A stretch of DNA of 64,000 nucleotides from Agelaius tricolor. Lineage: Eukaryota > Chordata > Aves > Passeriformes > Icteridae. The stretch covers positions 2,542,001-2,606,000 of the forward strand of contig JALJCS010000037.1 in NCBI GenBank assembly GCA_023055355.1, written 5' to 3'. Below are positions 1 through 12,714 of the stretch, piece after piece. Under the pieces are notes generated by a model. It ran no database searches. It saw only the letters and a list, made by a program, of their open reading frames with translations, and was not told the DNA's origin. Each line of letters starts with the position of its first letter. Within the stretch, counting starts at the first letter, position 1. The position numbers and the translations under genes were made by a program.

Positions 1-1270
1 GAGAGGTTTTAGGTCCCGTGGTTTAATTTTAGGTAAATGAGGAGCAGGGAGAAGGACTTGATCCTAATGGATCCCTTCCAATGTGCTAAGCTGGATCTGG
101 CCTGATTAGCCAGCACAATTAGCCCAGGTAATTTGCACCCAGGTAAGAGGAGCTGGTTCAGCCCAGCCTGAGCAGAACCCACTCCTTGTCACTGAAATCC
201 CTGTGGGATCACCCAGGGTGACACTGAGGGGATGTGACACACAGTGAGGAACTGTGGGAATAAATCACAGGGACTCCATTTCCTTCCTGGTGGAAAAAGC
301 CCATTTTTTATTCACAGAACTCCTTTTTATGCAGTTTTACAGACCTCATGTGTGACTCCCATTGACCAGGAGCTTTCTTGCCAATCACTTTATTGTTTAT
401 TAACAAGTTGTTATTCTGTATGGATTGGTCACTCCAACCCCTGGTGTGTACGTGCAGGAAAAGTTCTTTGTGAGAGATGGTTTCAGTTTTCTATCTAACA
501 GTGTAAAAACTGTTATAAAACTGTATAAAAACTGTTATAAAACTGTATAAAACAGTTTTAACCCAGGAACGGATTGTTATGCTAATGAACTGCTCTCACC
601 AGGATTGCTTTCACATGGGAACTTGCACAGTGCTGGCTTAACTTGGAAGAAATGACAGACCAGCCAGAGCAGCCTGATTTTATATGGCTTTTCTTTATAA
701 TTTTTCTACCTGACTGCAACAAGGAGGTCCCAGTGCTGTCCTCAGCTGTTGGGAGAACATTTTGCTCCTTGAGGGCATTTATGAGGTGCCAGGAGCTCTG
801 GGGTGTATGTTTGGGTGACAGGAAGGTGGCATCAGAGGAATCCTGCTGCATTTCACCCCTGGAGCTGGTTTTCTGGGAATTTCTCACATCATGATGATTG
901 AGGAGAATTTCCTGTGCCATTTTCACCCTTGGTTTTACACCTCAGCAAGAATTAGGAGGAGAGGTGAGGTAGGACATCACTGTCATGCTCAGACCTGTTT
1001 GGGGCTTTGATGATCTTTCCCAAAACTTGGCTCTCCAGGTTGTCCAGTCCCTGAAAGACACAGAGAGGGATTTTTAGGATTTGTCCTTCTGCAACAGCCC
1101 CAACAGAACCCACATCATTTTCTTACTGCACTGAGAGAATCTGGCTGCATCAAAAACGTCGATTTTCTATGTTAGAAAAAACCCAGAAATGTTTCAGATC
1201 CACAGTTGCACACAAGATGGGTATTTCCTATTGCCAGAATAATCCACCTCTACTCTTTCCTCTCTTTCAG
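1..1270 (+). other. TNFSF8: 3' part of TNFSF8 intron 1
   Basis: This is the stretch upstream of the first recognisable TNFSF8 exon. Apart from the solo LTR at 253-721 it looks like ordinary unique intron sequence, and it ends in a good polypyrimidine tract and CAG acceptor at 1256-1270. I looked here for exon 1 (cytoplasmic tail plus membrane anchor followed by a GT donor) and found none, so exon 1 should lie before position 1. Confidence 0.6.
253..721 (-). mobile_element. Solo LTR of an endogenous retrovirus (family A, copy 1)
   Basis: The block matches 24591-25034 along nearly all its length, in the same orientation. Read on the minus strand it begins TGTTGCAGTCAGG and has a TATA-like stretch and an AATAAA poly(A) signal close to its end, which is LTR architecture (U3-R-U5). 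Neither copy has internal retroviral genes beside it, so these are solo LTRs. A short local expansion of TGTTATAAAAC/TGTATAAAAC units is seen at about 505-560. The flanks share only AGGA, so a target-site duplication is not certain. Confidence 0.7.
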
Positions 1271-1316
1271 GAAGCTGATCCTGCCATGGAAGGCATCAAA
1301 AAACCCATCAGGACAG
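1271..1316 (+). CDS. TNFSF8: TNFSF8 (CD30 ligand), coding exon 2
   Basis: This 46-base exon encodes part of the extracellular stalk between the membrane anchor and the TNF domain. It gives 15 codons (EADPAMEGIKKPIRT) plus one base, and that base joins the first two bases of the exon at 14701 to make a glycine codon. The acceptor (CTCTCTTTCAG) and donor (CAG|GTAAGA) are both near consensus. On its own so short an exon would not be convincing. It is supported by the phase match to exon 3 and by the same position and near-equal length of the corresponding stalk segment in human CD30L. The stalk sequence is poorly conserved, as is usual for TNF ligands. Exon 1 is not in the window. A transcript would settle the assignment. 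Confidence 0.7.
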
Positions 1317-2039
1317 GTAAGACCCCTAAACAACACAGGCCATTTGTCATATCTCTAATCCAAATATTGCCCAGGGGCACAAATAAGTCAGTTGTGCACG
1401 TCTTAACATTTCCAATAAAGGCTCCTCTCGGTGAAAAGCTAAAGTAGTGGTGGAAAAATGAAAACAAGAAAAAAGCTTTCAAATTACTCAGTACCTCCAG
1501 GAACCAGTGCGTGGCTGAAGAAACAACAAATATTTCTGAATGTGCCCTGGGGTGTCTGTTCCAATGAGCTTTTTGCCAGGAGATGTGAACATCACTCTGA
1601 TTTTAAGGTCTTATTTTAAGTGCTGGCTCTTGCAAATGTGTGTAAAGTCCTCATCTTCACAAGGGAGGGGTAAAAATGTGTTTGACATATTCCAAAACAG
1701 CTCCTGGTTTGAGGGGAAAAGGGAGAAGGAAATGGGTGGGTTGAGAATGGACAAGGAGAGACCAGAAGCAAAAGGAACAAAGCAAGGAATTGGAACAGGC
1801 AGAGTGTGAGCACAGGGAGCCTGAAATAAGAAAATCTGTCTAACAGAGACAATTTACCAAGATTTTGCTGACACTGACACTGTGACATGAGCCTCTCATG
1901 GCTCTCAGCACCAATATCTGACTCCTTGCAAATGCAACTTGGTGCCCAGTCCCAAAGGGCAGGAGATGCCATTGCCCCCCCCCAGTGGGGAAATGAAGCC
2001 TGTGTTCATCCAGAGGTGGAGCAGAGTGGGAGATTGGAG

Positions 2040-2645
2040 GAAACTGGGGTTGTTCAGCTGGAGCAGAGTGAGGGCAGAGCTCCCCGGGGCTGCAGCTCCT
2101 CCCGAGGGGCAGCTCCCATCTCTGCTCTGGGCCAGGGACAGGAGCCAGGGCACGGCTGGGGCTGGGCCAGGGCAGCTCAGGCTGAGCTCAGGGCAAGGTT
2201 CTTCCCCCAGAGGGTGCTGGCACTGCCCAGGCTCCCCAGGGAATGGGCACGGCCCCGAGGCTGCCAGAGCTCCAGGAGCCTTTGGGCAGCGCTGCCAGGG
2301 ATGCCCAGGCTGGGCTTGCTGGGACAGGGGCTGGGCAGGGACAGGGGCTGCCCTGGGGGATCCCTTCAGTCCCTCCCAGCTCAGGACATTCTGTGCTGCT
2401 CTGATTCCCTCAGTCCATGCAGCACCAGCTGAGTTTCCCATCCCTTTTCAGCCAGGGCAGCCCCTGTCCCCCACAGGCAGTGATTGAACCCCAGGCTGTG
2501 CTCCTGTTCCTCCCTGCCAGAACTGGGGCACCAGGGTGGGCTTGTTGGGGCTCTGGGCAGGGACAGGGGCTGGGCTGGGGGATCCCTTCAGTCCCTCCCA
2601 GCTCAGGATTTTCTGTGATTCCAGGATTCCAAGTAAGAGGAACCC
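2040..2645 (+). mobile_element. CR1 LINE 3' end, doubled-tail subfamily (copy 1)
   Basis: This is a GC-rich non-LTR retrotransposon tail. The motif GGATCCCTTCAGTCCCTCCC followed by CAGCTCAGGA occurs twice, near 2358 and near 2580, the second time running into TTTTCTGTGATTCCAG, a CR1-type 3' end. The same two-tail arrangement occurs at 10822-11570 (opposite strand) and 47190-47762, with only scattered differences. That points to a young subfamily that already carried the duplicated tail. No intact reverse transcriptase is present. Confidence 0.75.
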
Positions 2646-3157
2646 AACTGCAGAGTCCCAGTCCCCACAATCACCTTTTCTGCAGCTGCATTTTTGCAGC
2701 ATTTGGGCACCCCTTACTCCATTTTGGGTAATTTTGAGTCTCTGACTCTCCTATGCTGGGCTTGTTTCCCAGCCCACGGCTCCCCAAGCAGTCTCTGAGT
2801 GTCCCCATGTCCTTCCTGAGAACTTCACACCTTGCCTGACCATCACTTTCTGTAAGGTGTAAAATCCCTGTAACCTGGAGGAATTTTCTTTTTCCCTTAG
2901 GCTCTCCCTAAGGCACCCTGAACACACACGCTGCTTTCTCTCTAGCACGCTAAGCATCCCCTTAAATCTTAAGTCTTTCTCAAGTCTTTTTGTGCTTCAT
3001 TTTGTATCTGAAGAGGTTCAGAAATAGAGCAGGATCCGGAGGTACAGAGCCTCATTATCCACAGAGGTTGTAGCTGTAGGTCAGCGCTTTTCAAAGCAAA
3101 GCACAAGGGGTAGGGGCATTCCCAGGGCATGGAGAGAGAGGTCACTGGTCCAAAAGT

Positions 3158-3765
3158 CCATTTATAATTACATTTGTATTATTTATATTTATAAATATTT
3201 CTAATAGGAGTATTTATATTTATCTATTTTATAATATAAATAGGAAAGTATTATATTTATGTTTCTATTTATATTTCTATTTATAATCTAAAATAAATAT
3301 TTATAGTATATATATATTACAAATATTTATATATAGTATATATATTATTTATAGTATAAAAAACCAAACAAATATTAAATAAAATATAGATAAATAACAA
3401 ATAAAAATAGCAATACTTATTTATGTAATGTTATTATTATTACCTTATATAATATTGATGATAATTTAATGTTTATATATTATCTATATATATATACAGT
3501 ATATTTATATAAATATCATCTATTTATACAAGTATTATAGAAACATAAAATTATAAATGAAATTTAAATATAATAAATATAATTTTATAAATATATTTTA
3601 TTTTAAATATTAGAAATATAAGTTTATGTTATTTATTTCTATTTATATTGAATAAATTAATAATTATTTATATTGAATAAAATCATATGTGTATATATAC
3701 ACATATATACCATATATATTTTTATAGATATATATATATATATGATTTTATTTCAGCTCAAGCAA
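3158..3765. repeat. AT-rich low-complexity block
   Basis: About 600 bases of nearly pure A and T, made of degenerate TATTTATA, TATATA and AATAAATA words with no strict period. It lies in TNFSF8 intron 2. No feature is embedded that I can recognise. Confidence 0.85.
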
Positions 3766-4759
3766 CTCATGCAGTTGTTTTTGCTCCTCAGCAGCAGCTG
3801 GCAGGTGCCAGGTAGGAGCAGTTGCTCTCCCCAGGAATAGCCAGGATGCTGTTTCACCAGCCAGAACATTTCTGTCTTTAGGTCCATCTCCATCCCAGGC
3901 AGTCTCTTGCTCTGAATTCCGAATTCTGCTTCTCTGAATTTCCAAATTCTGTTGCTCAGTGTGAGATGATGCATTAGTGAGGGATCGAATGGGGCTGCTG
4001 GTGAGAGCCCACCCCAGGAGGAGCTGCTGAAAGTTGGTTTTAGTGCATTGAGATGCTCTCCCAGCCCATCAGTCTCTATTGGAGGGTAACAGAGCATTCA
4101 AGTGGGAGCAAATTGTCAGGGCCTTTTATTTTCCTCTTAAAATGCATAAAGCAGAGCGTATTAATTATCAGCAGAGAGATGGGGAAGACTTTGAGGTGAT
4201 CAAAGAATCCAATTTTATTGTGGGATACAAATGTTTATTGTAGGGAGACTAGTAATGCTTTACTACAATGATTGGGTTAAAGATCACATAAACAAATTTA
4301 TACATCTCTTGCTTGCAGAAGTCTGATGTAATTTTCATTTTCTGGTAAACCCATCTGATGGAATCTTCTGGCAATCTTGATTTAATCCTCAAAGTTCTGT
4401 TTGCTCCTGCCAAGGCATCTTGTTGATCCAACCTCTTCTGCTAATAAGGTGCAAAGTACTCTCCGTTTTGTGTATCCCAACAATTAATTAATATACCAGT
4501 GGATAATTTATTGAAGGTCCCTCACAGGGAGTCTGTCAGCTGCTGGCAACCAAGCAGGGATTGTGGCAACTGCTGCCAGGTCCCACCCAGAGACAGGAAC
4601 AAGAGAAACATTCAGGAAAGGGACTGAGCTGAGGCTGGAGTTGCTGTGGATTTCGATTTGGATCCATTCTGCCTCCCAGGCAGCCCAGATGGAAACTGGG
4701 TGTGGTTTGTAGCCATGAACCAGTGCTGGGGAAGATGAAACAGGAAAGCCTTATAAATA

Positions 4760-5370
4760 GGATTGCCTGGCAAAAGATTTTGAGAATATGGAAACTATAA
4801 GCGAGATTGAAATGAAAGCAAGCTTTGAGATCCCTCAGTTACTGAACAACTGGAAAACAATGGTGTGGCCAGCTGAAGGTGATCCCCTTTTGATGGAACA
4901 ACACCCTCTGCTTGCAGACAGGCCCAAGGGGCAGAGCAGACCCTGCCAGCTTGGCAGAAGGGGCCCAAAGAGGAGTTTGTAGGGTTTAAAATGTAACACA
5001 GGATGGTAATGGAATGATTCTTATAGGCTGTATGGAAATGCTGTAGGATTTGTATCTTGTACCAGATTGGTTAGTGAGAATCAGAATATTCAACACAGAC
5101 GAAGATTTATTGTATTGTAATGGGAACCTCGCTCTCTTACCCCTTTTGCTCTCTCACCCTCTCATCCTCTCTGCCCCTCTCTTCTCTCAGGCCTGCTCTG
5201 AGCTGTGCCTGGCAGCTCCCAGCAGGGCCCTGCCTCCAGGCCCTTTGCAATAAACCCCAAGTTCCAGCCCTGGCTGCAGAGATCTCTCATCTCCATCCAT
5301 CCCCACTGTCCTACCCCCAATGCTCCTACAAACCAGGGCTCCTGCACTGTTAAAATGGGCAAGGGAGTGA
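4760..5370 (+). mobile_element. Probable solo LTR of an endogenous retrovirus (family E)
   Basis: The plus strand shows AT-rich U3-like sequence, a pyrimidine-rich CTCTCTTACCCC...TCTTCTCTCAGG stretch, then TTTGCAATAAACCCC at about 5246, a poly(A) signal followed by a C-rich U5-like tail. This organisation resembles avian ERV LTRs. There is one copy in the window and the borders are approximate, because I could not define a target-site duplication. Confidence 0.5.
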
Positions 5371-5414
5371 AAAACCAGCATTGCCCAGCTGGGTGCTGAG
5401 CCGGGCTCCAGCCC

Positions 5415-5582
5415 TGTGCCAGTGCCAGCATCTCAGTAACGCTCTGAGGGACACAGCCCCACCCCTGGAGGTGTCCCAGGCCAGGCTGGACAGGGCTTGG
5501 AGCAATCTGGGATAATGGGAGGTGCCCATGGATGAGCTTGAAGGTCCCTCCCAGTCCAAACCCTTCCATGATCCTGTGACAC
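5415..5582 (+). mobile_element. CR1 LINE 3' tail fragment
   Basis: The segment shows GGCCAGGCTGGACAGGGCTT, then a GGAGCAATCTGGGATAATGG-like block, then AAGGTCCCTCCCAGTCCAAA and ATGATCCTGTGAC. This is the CR1 tail in sense orientation, truncated on the 5' side. Confidence 0.8.
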
Positions 5583-6660
5583 AACAATTCTGTGCTGGGT
5601 CCAGCTGAGGTCACTCAGGCAGAGACCTCACTGAGCAGCAGCCCAGCCCCAGCCACAACAGGAATTAATTATGTCTTATTAAAGCAGGGAAATGCAATGA
5701 TTTAATTTCAGTCTCCAATGAGATTATGTTCTATTGTTAGCTAAACACCAGTGGGCACTAAAGCAGATTTATGGGAGTTTTCCAGCCCTGACTCAGCTGT
5801 CAGGCCCCAATGGATGGGCTGCAGGAACCCACAGGCACAGGCTGAGAGGGATGCAATGTCAGCTCATTAAATGTTTGTGTGAAAAATGGGATCAGTCTCC
5901 TCCAATGCTCCATGCCACTGTCTGTGCAGTACCTGAGCAACAGGGGGGAGGAATGAAATCCATCACCAAGTGTTTGTGAAATGTTCTTTCTGTGGAAGCA
6001 TTTCTCTGCAGAAACTCATCCCCATTTCACAAATAACAAATCATCTATTAGTGTGGATCTGAGGGGTATTGTTAAGTTCATTTTTTAGAGGGAAAATGAA
6101 CTCACAGACAAATTGATGACCTGGAAAGGTACAGCCCTCATCATCTCCTTGCTGGCCTCTCTGAGCCTCATTTCCCTGGGAATTGTGTAATCTGGGCTGA
6201 TGGCTTTTCTTGTTATTTGAGCTGCAAAGATTTGGTATCAAAATATCTTCTCATTTACGAAAGGGAAAAAAATAAAACCCTGCAGATACAAATGAACACA
6301 CACACACAATTTATAGGTATTTTTATCTGACACACGACAAACCAGGAAAAGAAATCCAGCACCCTACTCTCAGTTTTAATGGGAAATATGTTCCCAAATA
6401 AAAATGTGGCTCTGAGAAATTAATATAATACAGGTGACAGTCACAAACCTGCTAATGTAGAGACAATTGGGCTGAAGCCAATGAGCCAAGGAACCTTTCC
6501 AGATCTGCAGCCGTGTCTCAGAGGGCACTTGGGCGTTCTGCAGCCAAATGTGATCCCAGCACTATGAGAAGCAGCTGAGGGAGCTGGGAAAAGGAGAAAA
6601 GGAGAAAAGGCCTGTATCAAGAGTAGAGTAGCCAGCAGGACCAGGAGAGTCATTTAATGT

Positions 6661-7176
6661 CCCCTTCCTGGGCATTGCTGGGACACCTCAGGTGCTCCCT
6701 CCAGTCCTGGGCCCTCCTGGCAAAGGGGACCCTGAGGGGCTGGAGCCCCAGGAGAGGCTGAGGGAGCTGGGCAGGGGCTGGAGCCCCAGGAGAGGCTGAG
6801 GGAGCTGGGCAGGGGCTCAGCCTGGAGCAAAGGAGGCTCAGGGGGCCCTTGTGGCTCTGCACAGCTCCTGACAGGAGGGCACAGCCAGGGGGGCCGGGCT
6901 GTGCTCCAGGGAACAGGGACAGGAGCAGAGGGAACGGCCTCAGGCTGGGCCAGGGCAGCTCAGGGTGGGCACAGCAGGAATTTCCCCATGGGAAGTGTTG
7001 TTAAACATCAAATGGGGCTGTCCAGGGAGCTTTGGAGTCCCCATCCCTGCAGGTGTCCCAGGAAGGGCTGGAGGTGGCCCTGAGTGCTCTGGGCTGGGGA
7101 CAAGGTGGGGATTGGTCACAGCTTGGACTCCATGAGCGTGGAAACCTTTTCCAACCTAAATGATCCTGATTCTAAA
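6661..7176 (+). mobile_element. CR1 LINE 3' end
   Basis: A CR1 3' region ending TTTTCCAACCTAAATGATCC. It contains an in-tandem duplication of about 38 bases (GGCTGGAGCCCCAGGAGAGG and following) at 6738-6812. A related fragment lies 160 bases downstream in the same orientation. Confidence 0.8.
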
Positions 7177-7334
7177 CTGGCTGCTGTTTATTCATGGCAG
7201 CCACAAAACCAGAGTGTGTTTTCCCTCTCCTGGCTGATTCCCTAATCCACAGATCTGGCTCAGCTGGGCCAGAGAGGCTCAGATCAACCTCCAGATGAGC
7301 CAGAGACATCCTGATCCCATCCCTGCCATCCCTG

Positions 7335-7612
7335 CTCTGCTCCCAGGAACAGGGACAGGAGCAGAGGGAACGGCCTCAGGCTGGGCTCAGGGTGGGCATC
7401 AGCAGGAATTTCCTCATGGAGAGGGGAAATTCAGGCCTTGGCAGGGGCTGCCCAGGCAGGTTTGGAGTGCCTATCCCCGAAGGTGTCCCAGGCAGGGCTG
7501 GAGGTGGCACTCAGAGCTCTGGGCTGGGGACAAGGTCAGGATTTGGCACAGGTTGGATTTGATGATCTTGGAAGTCTTTTCCAACCTCAATGACCCTGTG
7601 ATTGTGTGATGA
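7335..7612 (+). mobile_element. CR1 LINE 3' end
   Basis: It shares GGAACAGGGACAGGAGCAGA and the following bases with the copy at 6661-7176. It ends in TTTTCCAACCTCAATGACCC and GTGATTGTGTGATG, a canonical CR1 tail with short ATTGTGTG-like units. Confidence 0.8.
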
Positions 7613-7974
7613 CACTGCAGGGCATCAGACACCAGTCCCACAGCAGCGGCTTCCTCAGAAATGGATATTTCACACTAAGCCAAAAAGGTTTGTCCCTTGT
7701 CAGCCTCAGTCCAGGCGGGTGTCTGGGTGCATAAATGTGACCCTGCCTGAAGGCAGGGCACAGCAGTTGTGTTTCTCAGGTTGGAAAACCTGGGCAAGCC
7801 TGGACTTGCAAATGCTAGAAAGAGTGCAGAGGCCTCCTGCAGGCCAGCATCGGGGAAATGCACCACACACAGCCAGGGTGGGCTGTGGGCATCACAGCTG
7901 GGCTGATGGGCATTGCTCAGAGTGCTCAGGGGTGGCTCTGCCCTCTCTCCAACACTTAAAACACAAGCTATATG

Positions 7975-8255
7975 TCAATATTTATAAATATACATGTGTG
8001 AATAAATATGTATATGTGAATAGATATAAATATATATTAATATACACACATGCATATTTATATTTATATTTATATTTATATTTATATTTATATTTATATT
8101 TATACTTATACTTATACTTATACTTATACTTATATTTATATTATTGTGTGTTTATGCATTTCTATATTTATATATTCATATTTACATTTATATTTACATT
8201 TATATGTATATTTGTATTGCAATTATATTTGTACTTATATATATTAATAACTCAT
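7975..8255. repeat. (TTTATA)n / (CTTATA)n microsatellite
   Basis: A 6-bp array. TATTTA units dominate at about 8055-8100, then CTTATA units at 8103-8130, then a degenerate tail. Reading frames through it give Tyr/Leu/Ile-rich strings without coding meaning. Confidence 0.9.
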
Positions 8256-9307
8256 GATCTTATGTGACCTTTGCTACACTGACAAGCAAGCAGAGATTTG
8301 AAGACTTTTGACCTAAAATTCCACAGGTTTGGCAGTACTCAGGTGTGCAGTGAGGAATTCATCAGAGCTTCTTCCTAAATTTGGTGGGGAAAAAAGAGAT
8401 ATTTCTTTAATTTCTGGTTTTGGAAAGGAAATTTGGCAGCTGAGTTCAGTCCCCTTCAAGCCTGAGTGGCAGCTCTGGAGGACCAAAGGCTCTCAGTGTG
8501 TGTGTGACAGGCAGAGCCAGCAGCAGAGCCCAGAGCTCTGTCACAGAGCCCAGCAGGGGATGTCACCCAGCTGCCACTTGTCACAGCATCACAGGCTGGG
8601 CCAGTCCTTTGGCTGCTGTTTGCAGGGCACTGATCTGGCAGGAGAGAGTTAAAATTAGCCACAGGGACTTCAGGGAGTGGCTGCTGAGAAATAAAATGAG
8701 GCAAATTCTGCTAACTCTGGCATGCTGACAGAGATGTGTGACATCACCTTGCCTAATTCCATAAGCACTTAAATCCACGGGGGTTACAGAGGAATCAAAA
8801 GCTGTTTGTTGCCTGCTTTTACTTCTTTACCTCACAGAATCATTCAGGGTTTTGCCCTGCTCCTGTGCCTGCTCACACTCAGCCCCCAGCCGGAGGTGAT
8901 GCCACCCCCTTGGCAGTGGAATGGCACCCAGGGATGGCTGGGAGCAGGACAAGCCTCAGGAGCCCCCCTCGAGGGGCTTTCCATGCCTGGGTAGCAGCAC
9001 CCTCCACGCTGACAAAGCCACTTTCAGCTCATGGTTTCAGTGCCCTTTGCTGGTGCTCCTGTCAGACCCATCTCAGAGGTGGGGAAACTGAGGCAGCCAG
9101 CAGAGAGAACTTTCCCCAGCACAGCCACATCCTCTGGGGCCTGTCTGGCAGCAGCCCTTGTGTCCTCATGTCCCCGAGCCCTCCTGGCTGGACATGGTGC
9201 TGCTGTGTTTTGATGCTCTGAGAGAACCCCAGGGGTTCATTTTGCACCTCAGGGTGAAATTCTGGGGGTTCAGTAGAATTGCATCTTCTCTGAGATCCAT
9301 CTCCCAG

Positions 9308-9354
9308 TCCCATTTCCCACTCCCATTTCCCACTCCCATTTCCCACTCCCATTT
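9308..9354. repeat. Short 14-bp tandem repeat
   Basis: The unit CCCATTTCCCACTC is repeated just over three times, followed by CCATTTTAGCCCCATTTCC. Local slippage in an intron. Confidence 0.8.
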
Positions 9355-10821
9355 TAGCCCCATTTCCAGCCCCTTTTGGCTCAGTGGGGAAAAGTTGCAT
9401 GGACCTCCTGGAAACAGGCAGGCTCTTTCCCTCAGGGCTGCACCCTTTGGATCCTACCATTAAAAAGGTCAAAAAGACAAAAATAAGTGATCTCCTGATA
9501 TCTTCTTTAGGGTTTCCCCCTGAGACCCCTCCCTAACCCAGCACATCTTGAAGCAGATCTGCAGTGCCCGTGCCTCACAGCACACAGTGAAACACAAACC
9601 AGTGTGTTCTCCTTGGGCCTTAGCCCCAAATGTAGCTTTGTTTTTCCTCCTCCTCCCAGTATTTTTAAGCCCATCTAATCCCATTGACTGCAGAGGGATT
9701 AGCTCTGATTTACACCATGACTCGTGCAGAGCCAATTAGGCCATGTGAGCACATCCATCGATCAGCCCTGAAGGGAATTTCAGCCTCTCTTGGCTTGAGC
9801 TGAAATGTTTCAGATAAAAGAATTAACTTGAGAAATAAAAGTAGAAAACAGTTATAAACTGCCTCAGCAGAGTGAGGACCAGACCTGTCTCTCTAAAACA
9901 ATTTTTTTTTCCATAATTTCCCTTCTGACTAATGCAGCTGATGTCACCCAATTTAAACACAGGCACACGAAACTTGCTGACAGCAGTAAATGTTAAATAG
10001 AGCTCTGAAAATGCACAGTGCAGCCATGTCAGAGAGGGGAGATCTTTGGAGAATCCATGGACACCCTGAGCAGCTCAGGGCAGCTCTGGGCACTTTGTGG
10101 GCAGGCTCAGCCCTTGGCTTGGCACAGCTGGCAGGGCTGCAGCCTCCAAGGGCTGCTGCTGCTGCTGCAGCAGGGGATTTTCAGCCTTTGGAGGGTAAAT
10201 GCCACTGAGTTTCTGTAAATACTCTCCCCCTTCCTGCAGACACAGGAGTGTGAGTGGGCTCAGGGTGCTGGTTGTGTTCCCAGACTCTTGTTATCACCAC
10301 AGTTGAAATAAGGGCCAGAAGCGTTTCTGCCCATCCTAAGCCATATCTCCACATCTCTGCGGTGCCCGTGTCCTCACTAAAACACCAGATTGACATGACT
10401 AACACCAGGAAAGCAGGTTTTGGTTTTTTCTTTGGGGATTTCCAGAATGGTGAAGGGACTTTGGTACACAACTTACTCATTCTTGGAGAGCAGTGTGCTC
10501 CTGCTCACCACAAAAGTCTTTAAACTACTGAAATCAGATAAATATCACATTTTTTTCAAGATATCCACAGTTTCTGTCTCCAGTGGAGTGTGCAAAGGGT
10601 GCAATACACATCACACCAACCCCCTCCAGCGAGGGGAAATTGGGTGTGGGACCAGCTTCTCCCTGATTTGTTCATCCTTGTTATCAAGACTCCCTTAGGA
10701 ATCAGGTCCTGTAGATACAGCAAGGGTCTGGAGATTTAAATCTCTTATCATTACCCCAGTTTCAGGAATCCTATGAATCTTAAGATCCTTATCCCACTCT
10801 GCATATAAATAGAACTCTTGT

Positions 10822-11570
10822 TAGAATCATTGAAGCATAGAATATCCTGAGCTGGAAGGGACTGAAGGGATCATTCAGTGCCTGTCCCTGCCCAGAGCCC
10901 CAACAAGCCCACCCTGGTGCCCCAGTTCTGGCAGGGAGGAACAGGAGCACAGCCTGGGGTTCAATCACTGCCTGTGGGGGACAGGGGCTGCCCTTGCTGC
11001 AAAGGGATGGGAAACTCAGCTGGTGCTGCATGGACTGAGGGAATCAGAGCAGCACAGAATGTCCTGAGCTGGGAGGGACTGAAGGGATCCCCCAGGCCAG
11101 CCCCTGTCCCTGCCCAGCCCCTGTCCCAGCAAGCCCAGCCTGGGCATCCCTGGCAGCGCTGCCCAAAGGCTCCTGGAGCTCTGGCAGCCTCGGGGCCGTG
11201 CCCATTCCCTGGGGAGCCTGGGCAGTGCCAGCACCCTCTGGGGGAAGAACCTTGCCCTGAGCTCAGCCTGAGCTGCCCTGGCCCAGCCCCAGCCGTGCCC
11301 TGGCTCCTGTCCCTGGCCCAGAGCAGAGATGGGAGCTGCCCCTCGGGAGGAGCTGCAGCCCCGGGGAGCTCTGCCCTCACTCTGCTCCAGCTGAACAACC
11401 CCAGAGCCCTCAGCTGCTCCTCACAGCCCCTCCAGACCCTTCTCCATCTCTGTGCCCCTCCTTTGGACACTCTCACACCTTCAGATCATTTTTTCGTTGT
11501 GACTCTCAAAAGTGCCCCCAGGGATTGAGGTGAGGCCACACCAGCACTGAGCAGAGTGGGACATGTGAGG
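10822..11570 (-). mobile_element. CR1 LINE 3' end, doubled-tail subfamily (copy 2)
   Basis: Minus-strand copy of the element at 2040-2645 and 47190-47762. It starts (CR1 3' end) at AGAATCATTGAAGCATAG and extends further 5' than copy 1, through TGAACAACCCCAGAGCCCTC and CTCCTTTGGACACTCTCACA, which is the standard CR1 3' region. No intact open frame of the element survives. Confidence 0.8.
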
Positions 11571-12054
11571 ACCATGACACACAACATCTGATGTCACGTT
11601 TTACTAGGACTTAGTTTTGTGCATTAATTTAGTTTTGTGTTTCAGTAGGACTTAGTTTTGTGCATTAAGTGCTCCTTCAGAAACCCTTGTAGGGTTGGGG
11701 ACTGTGGTATCAGTTTTATAAACAGAGTCACAGGACAACTTCAGAGTTTTGTGTACCCAAAAGGGAGAGGGAGTATAATTTTAAAATGCTTTATTGAAAT
11801 TTCTTCCTGCTTTATTCTTGGTGTTCAGCTGTGGAATGGAACACAAAAAATTCCCAGTTTGCCATCTGAGCTCCTGGGCATTTCCACAGCCATAGCAGCC
11901 CAGGAGATGTAAAGGAGAGCAAATGCAAGGAGAAATAACCATGCACTGGGATATGCACTGTTTTCCTGGATGGACACACCTTGTCTGAGTGTCCATCCAC
12001 CTGTGGACCTAGGGGACAATTCTGTGTCATGCAGAATAAAGACAGAATAATCAC

Positions 12055-12205
12055 AGAATCATTGACTGAATCCTAGAATGGTTTGGGTTGGAAAGGACCT
12101 TAAAATTCATCTGATCCCACCCTCTGCCATGGGCAAGACACCTTCCACTGTCCCAGGCTGCTCCCAACCCTGTCCAGCCTGGATTTGGGCACTGCCAGGA
12201 ATGGA
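12055..12205 (-). mobile_element. CR1 LINE 3' tail fragment
   Basis: Reverse-orientation CR1 tail: AATGGTTTGGGTTGGAAAGG, ACCTTAAAATTCATCTGATC and GCTGCTCCCAACCCTGTCCA. It ends about 120 bases before the LTR at 12323. Confidence 0.8.
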
Positions 12206-12322
12206 TAATCAGAGCCATTCACTGAACATCCAGTATGGTGAGAGGAAGAAAAACAGAGAGGAAATGGAAGGTGGGAATATGGATGGAAAGGAGGTGAAAT
12301 GCAAGGGGGAGAAGTGAGGAGC

Positions 12323-12698
12323 TATTGTAAATCAAAGGTGACTCTAACAAAGGGGAGAGAGAATGATGCATCTGACTCCATCATCAGAAAGCCAATTAAT
12401 TACTTTATTATACTATACTATATACATTCCATCTAAACTGAATCTGCCCTGCACTCACTCTTGCTCACACTGCACTCATCATCTCTGATTCTCTCCTCAC
12501 TGTCCCAGGACAGTCCAACACACACACCTGGCCCTGACAGGCCAAGGAACAAAACATCCTCACTTTGGGTAAACAATCTCCATATTGCATTGTGCTTTGG
12601 CACAACACAGGCACAGCAAGCGAGATAAGAATTGTGTTTTCTTTCTTCTCTGCTTGTCTCACAGCTTCTCTCTGTTCAGAGGCCATGTGAATACCACA
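12323..12698 (-). mobile_element. Solo LTR, family C (copy 1)
   Basis: A 376-bp LTR. On the minus strand it begins TGTGGTATTCACATGG and ends TTTGATTTACAATA, with a poly(A)-type TATAATAAAGTAATTAATTG near the end. The flanks AGGAGC (12317-12322) and GGGAGC (12699-12704) are a 6-base target-site duplication with one mismatch. Copies of the family are at 21822, 33370 and 51732, and the other three have perfect 6-base duplications. A 6-base duplication is typical of class II (ERVK-like) elements; that assignment is inference. Confidence 0.8.
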
Positions 12699-12714
12699 GG
12701 GAGCAGGGTCTGGG

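Noticed and set aside
643..894. Possible TNFSF8 exon 1 with a hydrophobic DFIWLFFIIFLPDC stretch
   Set aside because: The hydrophobic part lies in LTR family A and recurs at about 24990-25030; there is no suitable splice donor in phase with exon 2.
1887..2487. ~180-codon frames on both strands, also at 10878-11528 and 46924-47629
   Set aside because: They coincide with the GC-rich CR1 3' end shared by three loci; CR1 tails are non-coding and the frames overlap on both strands.
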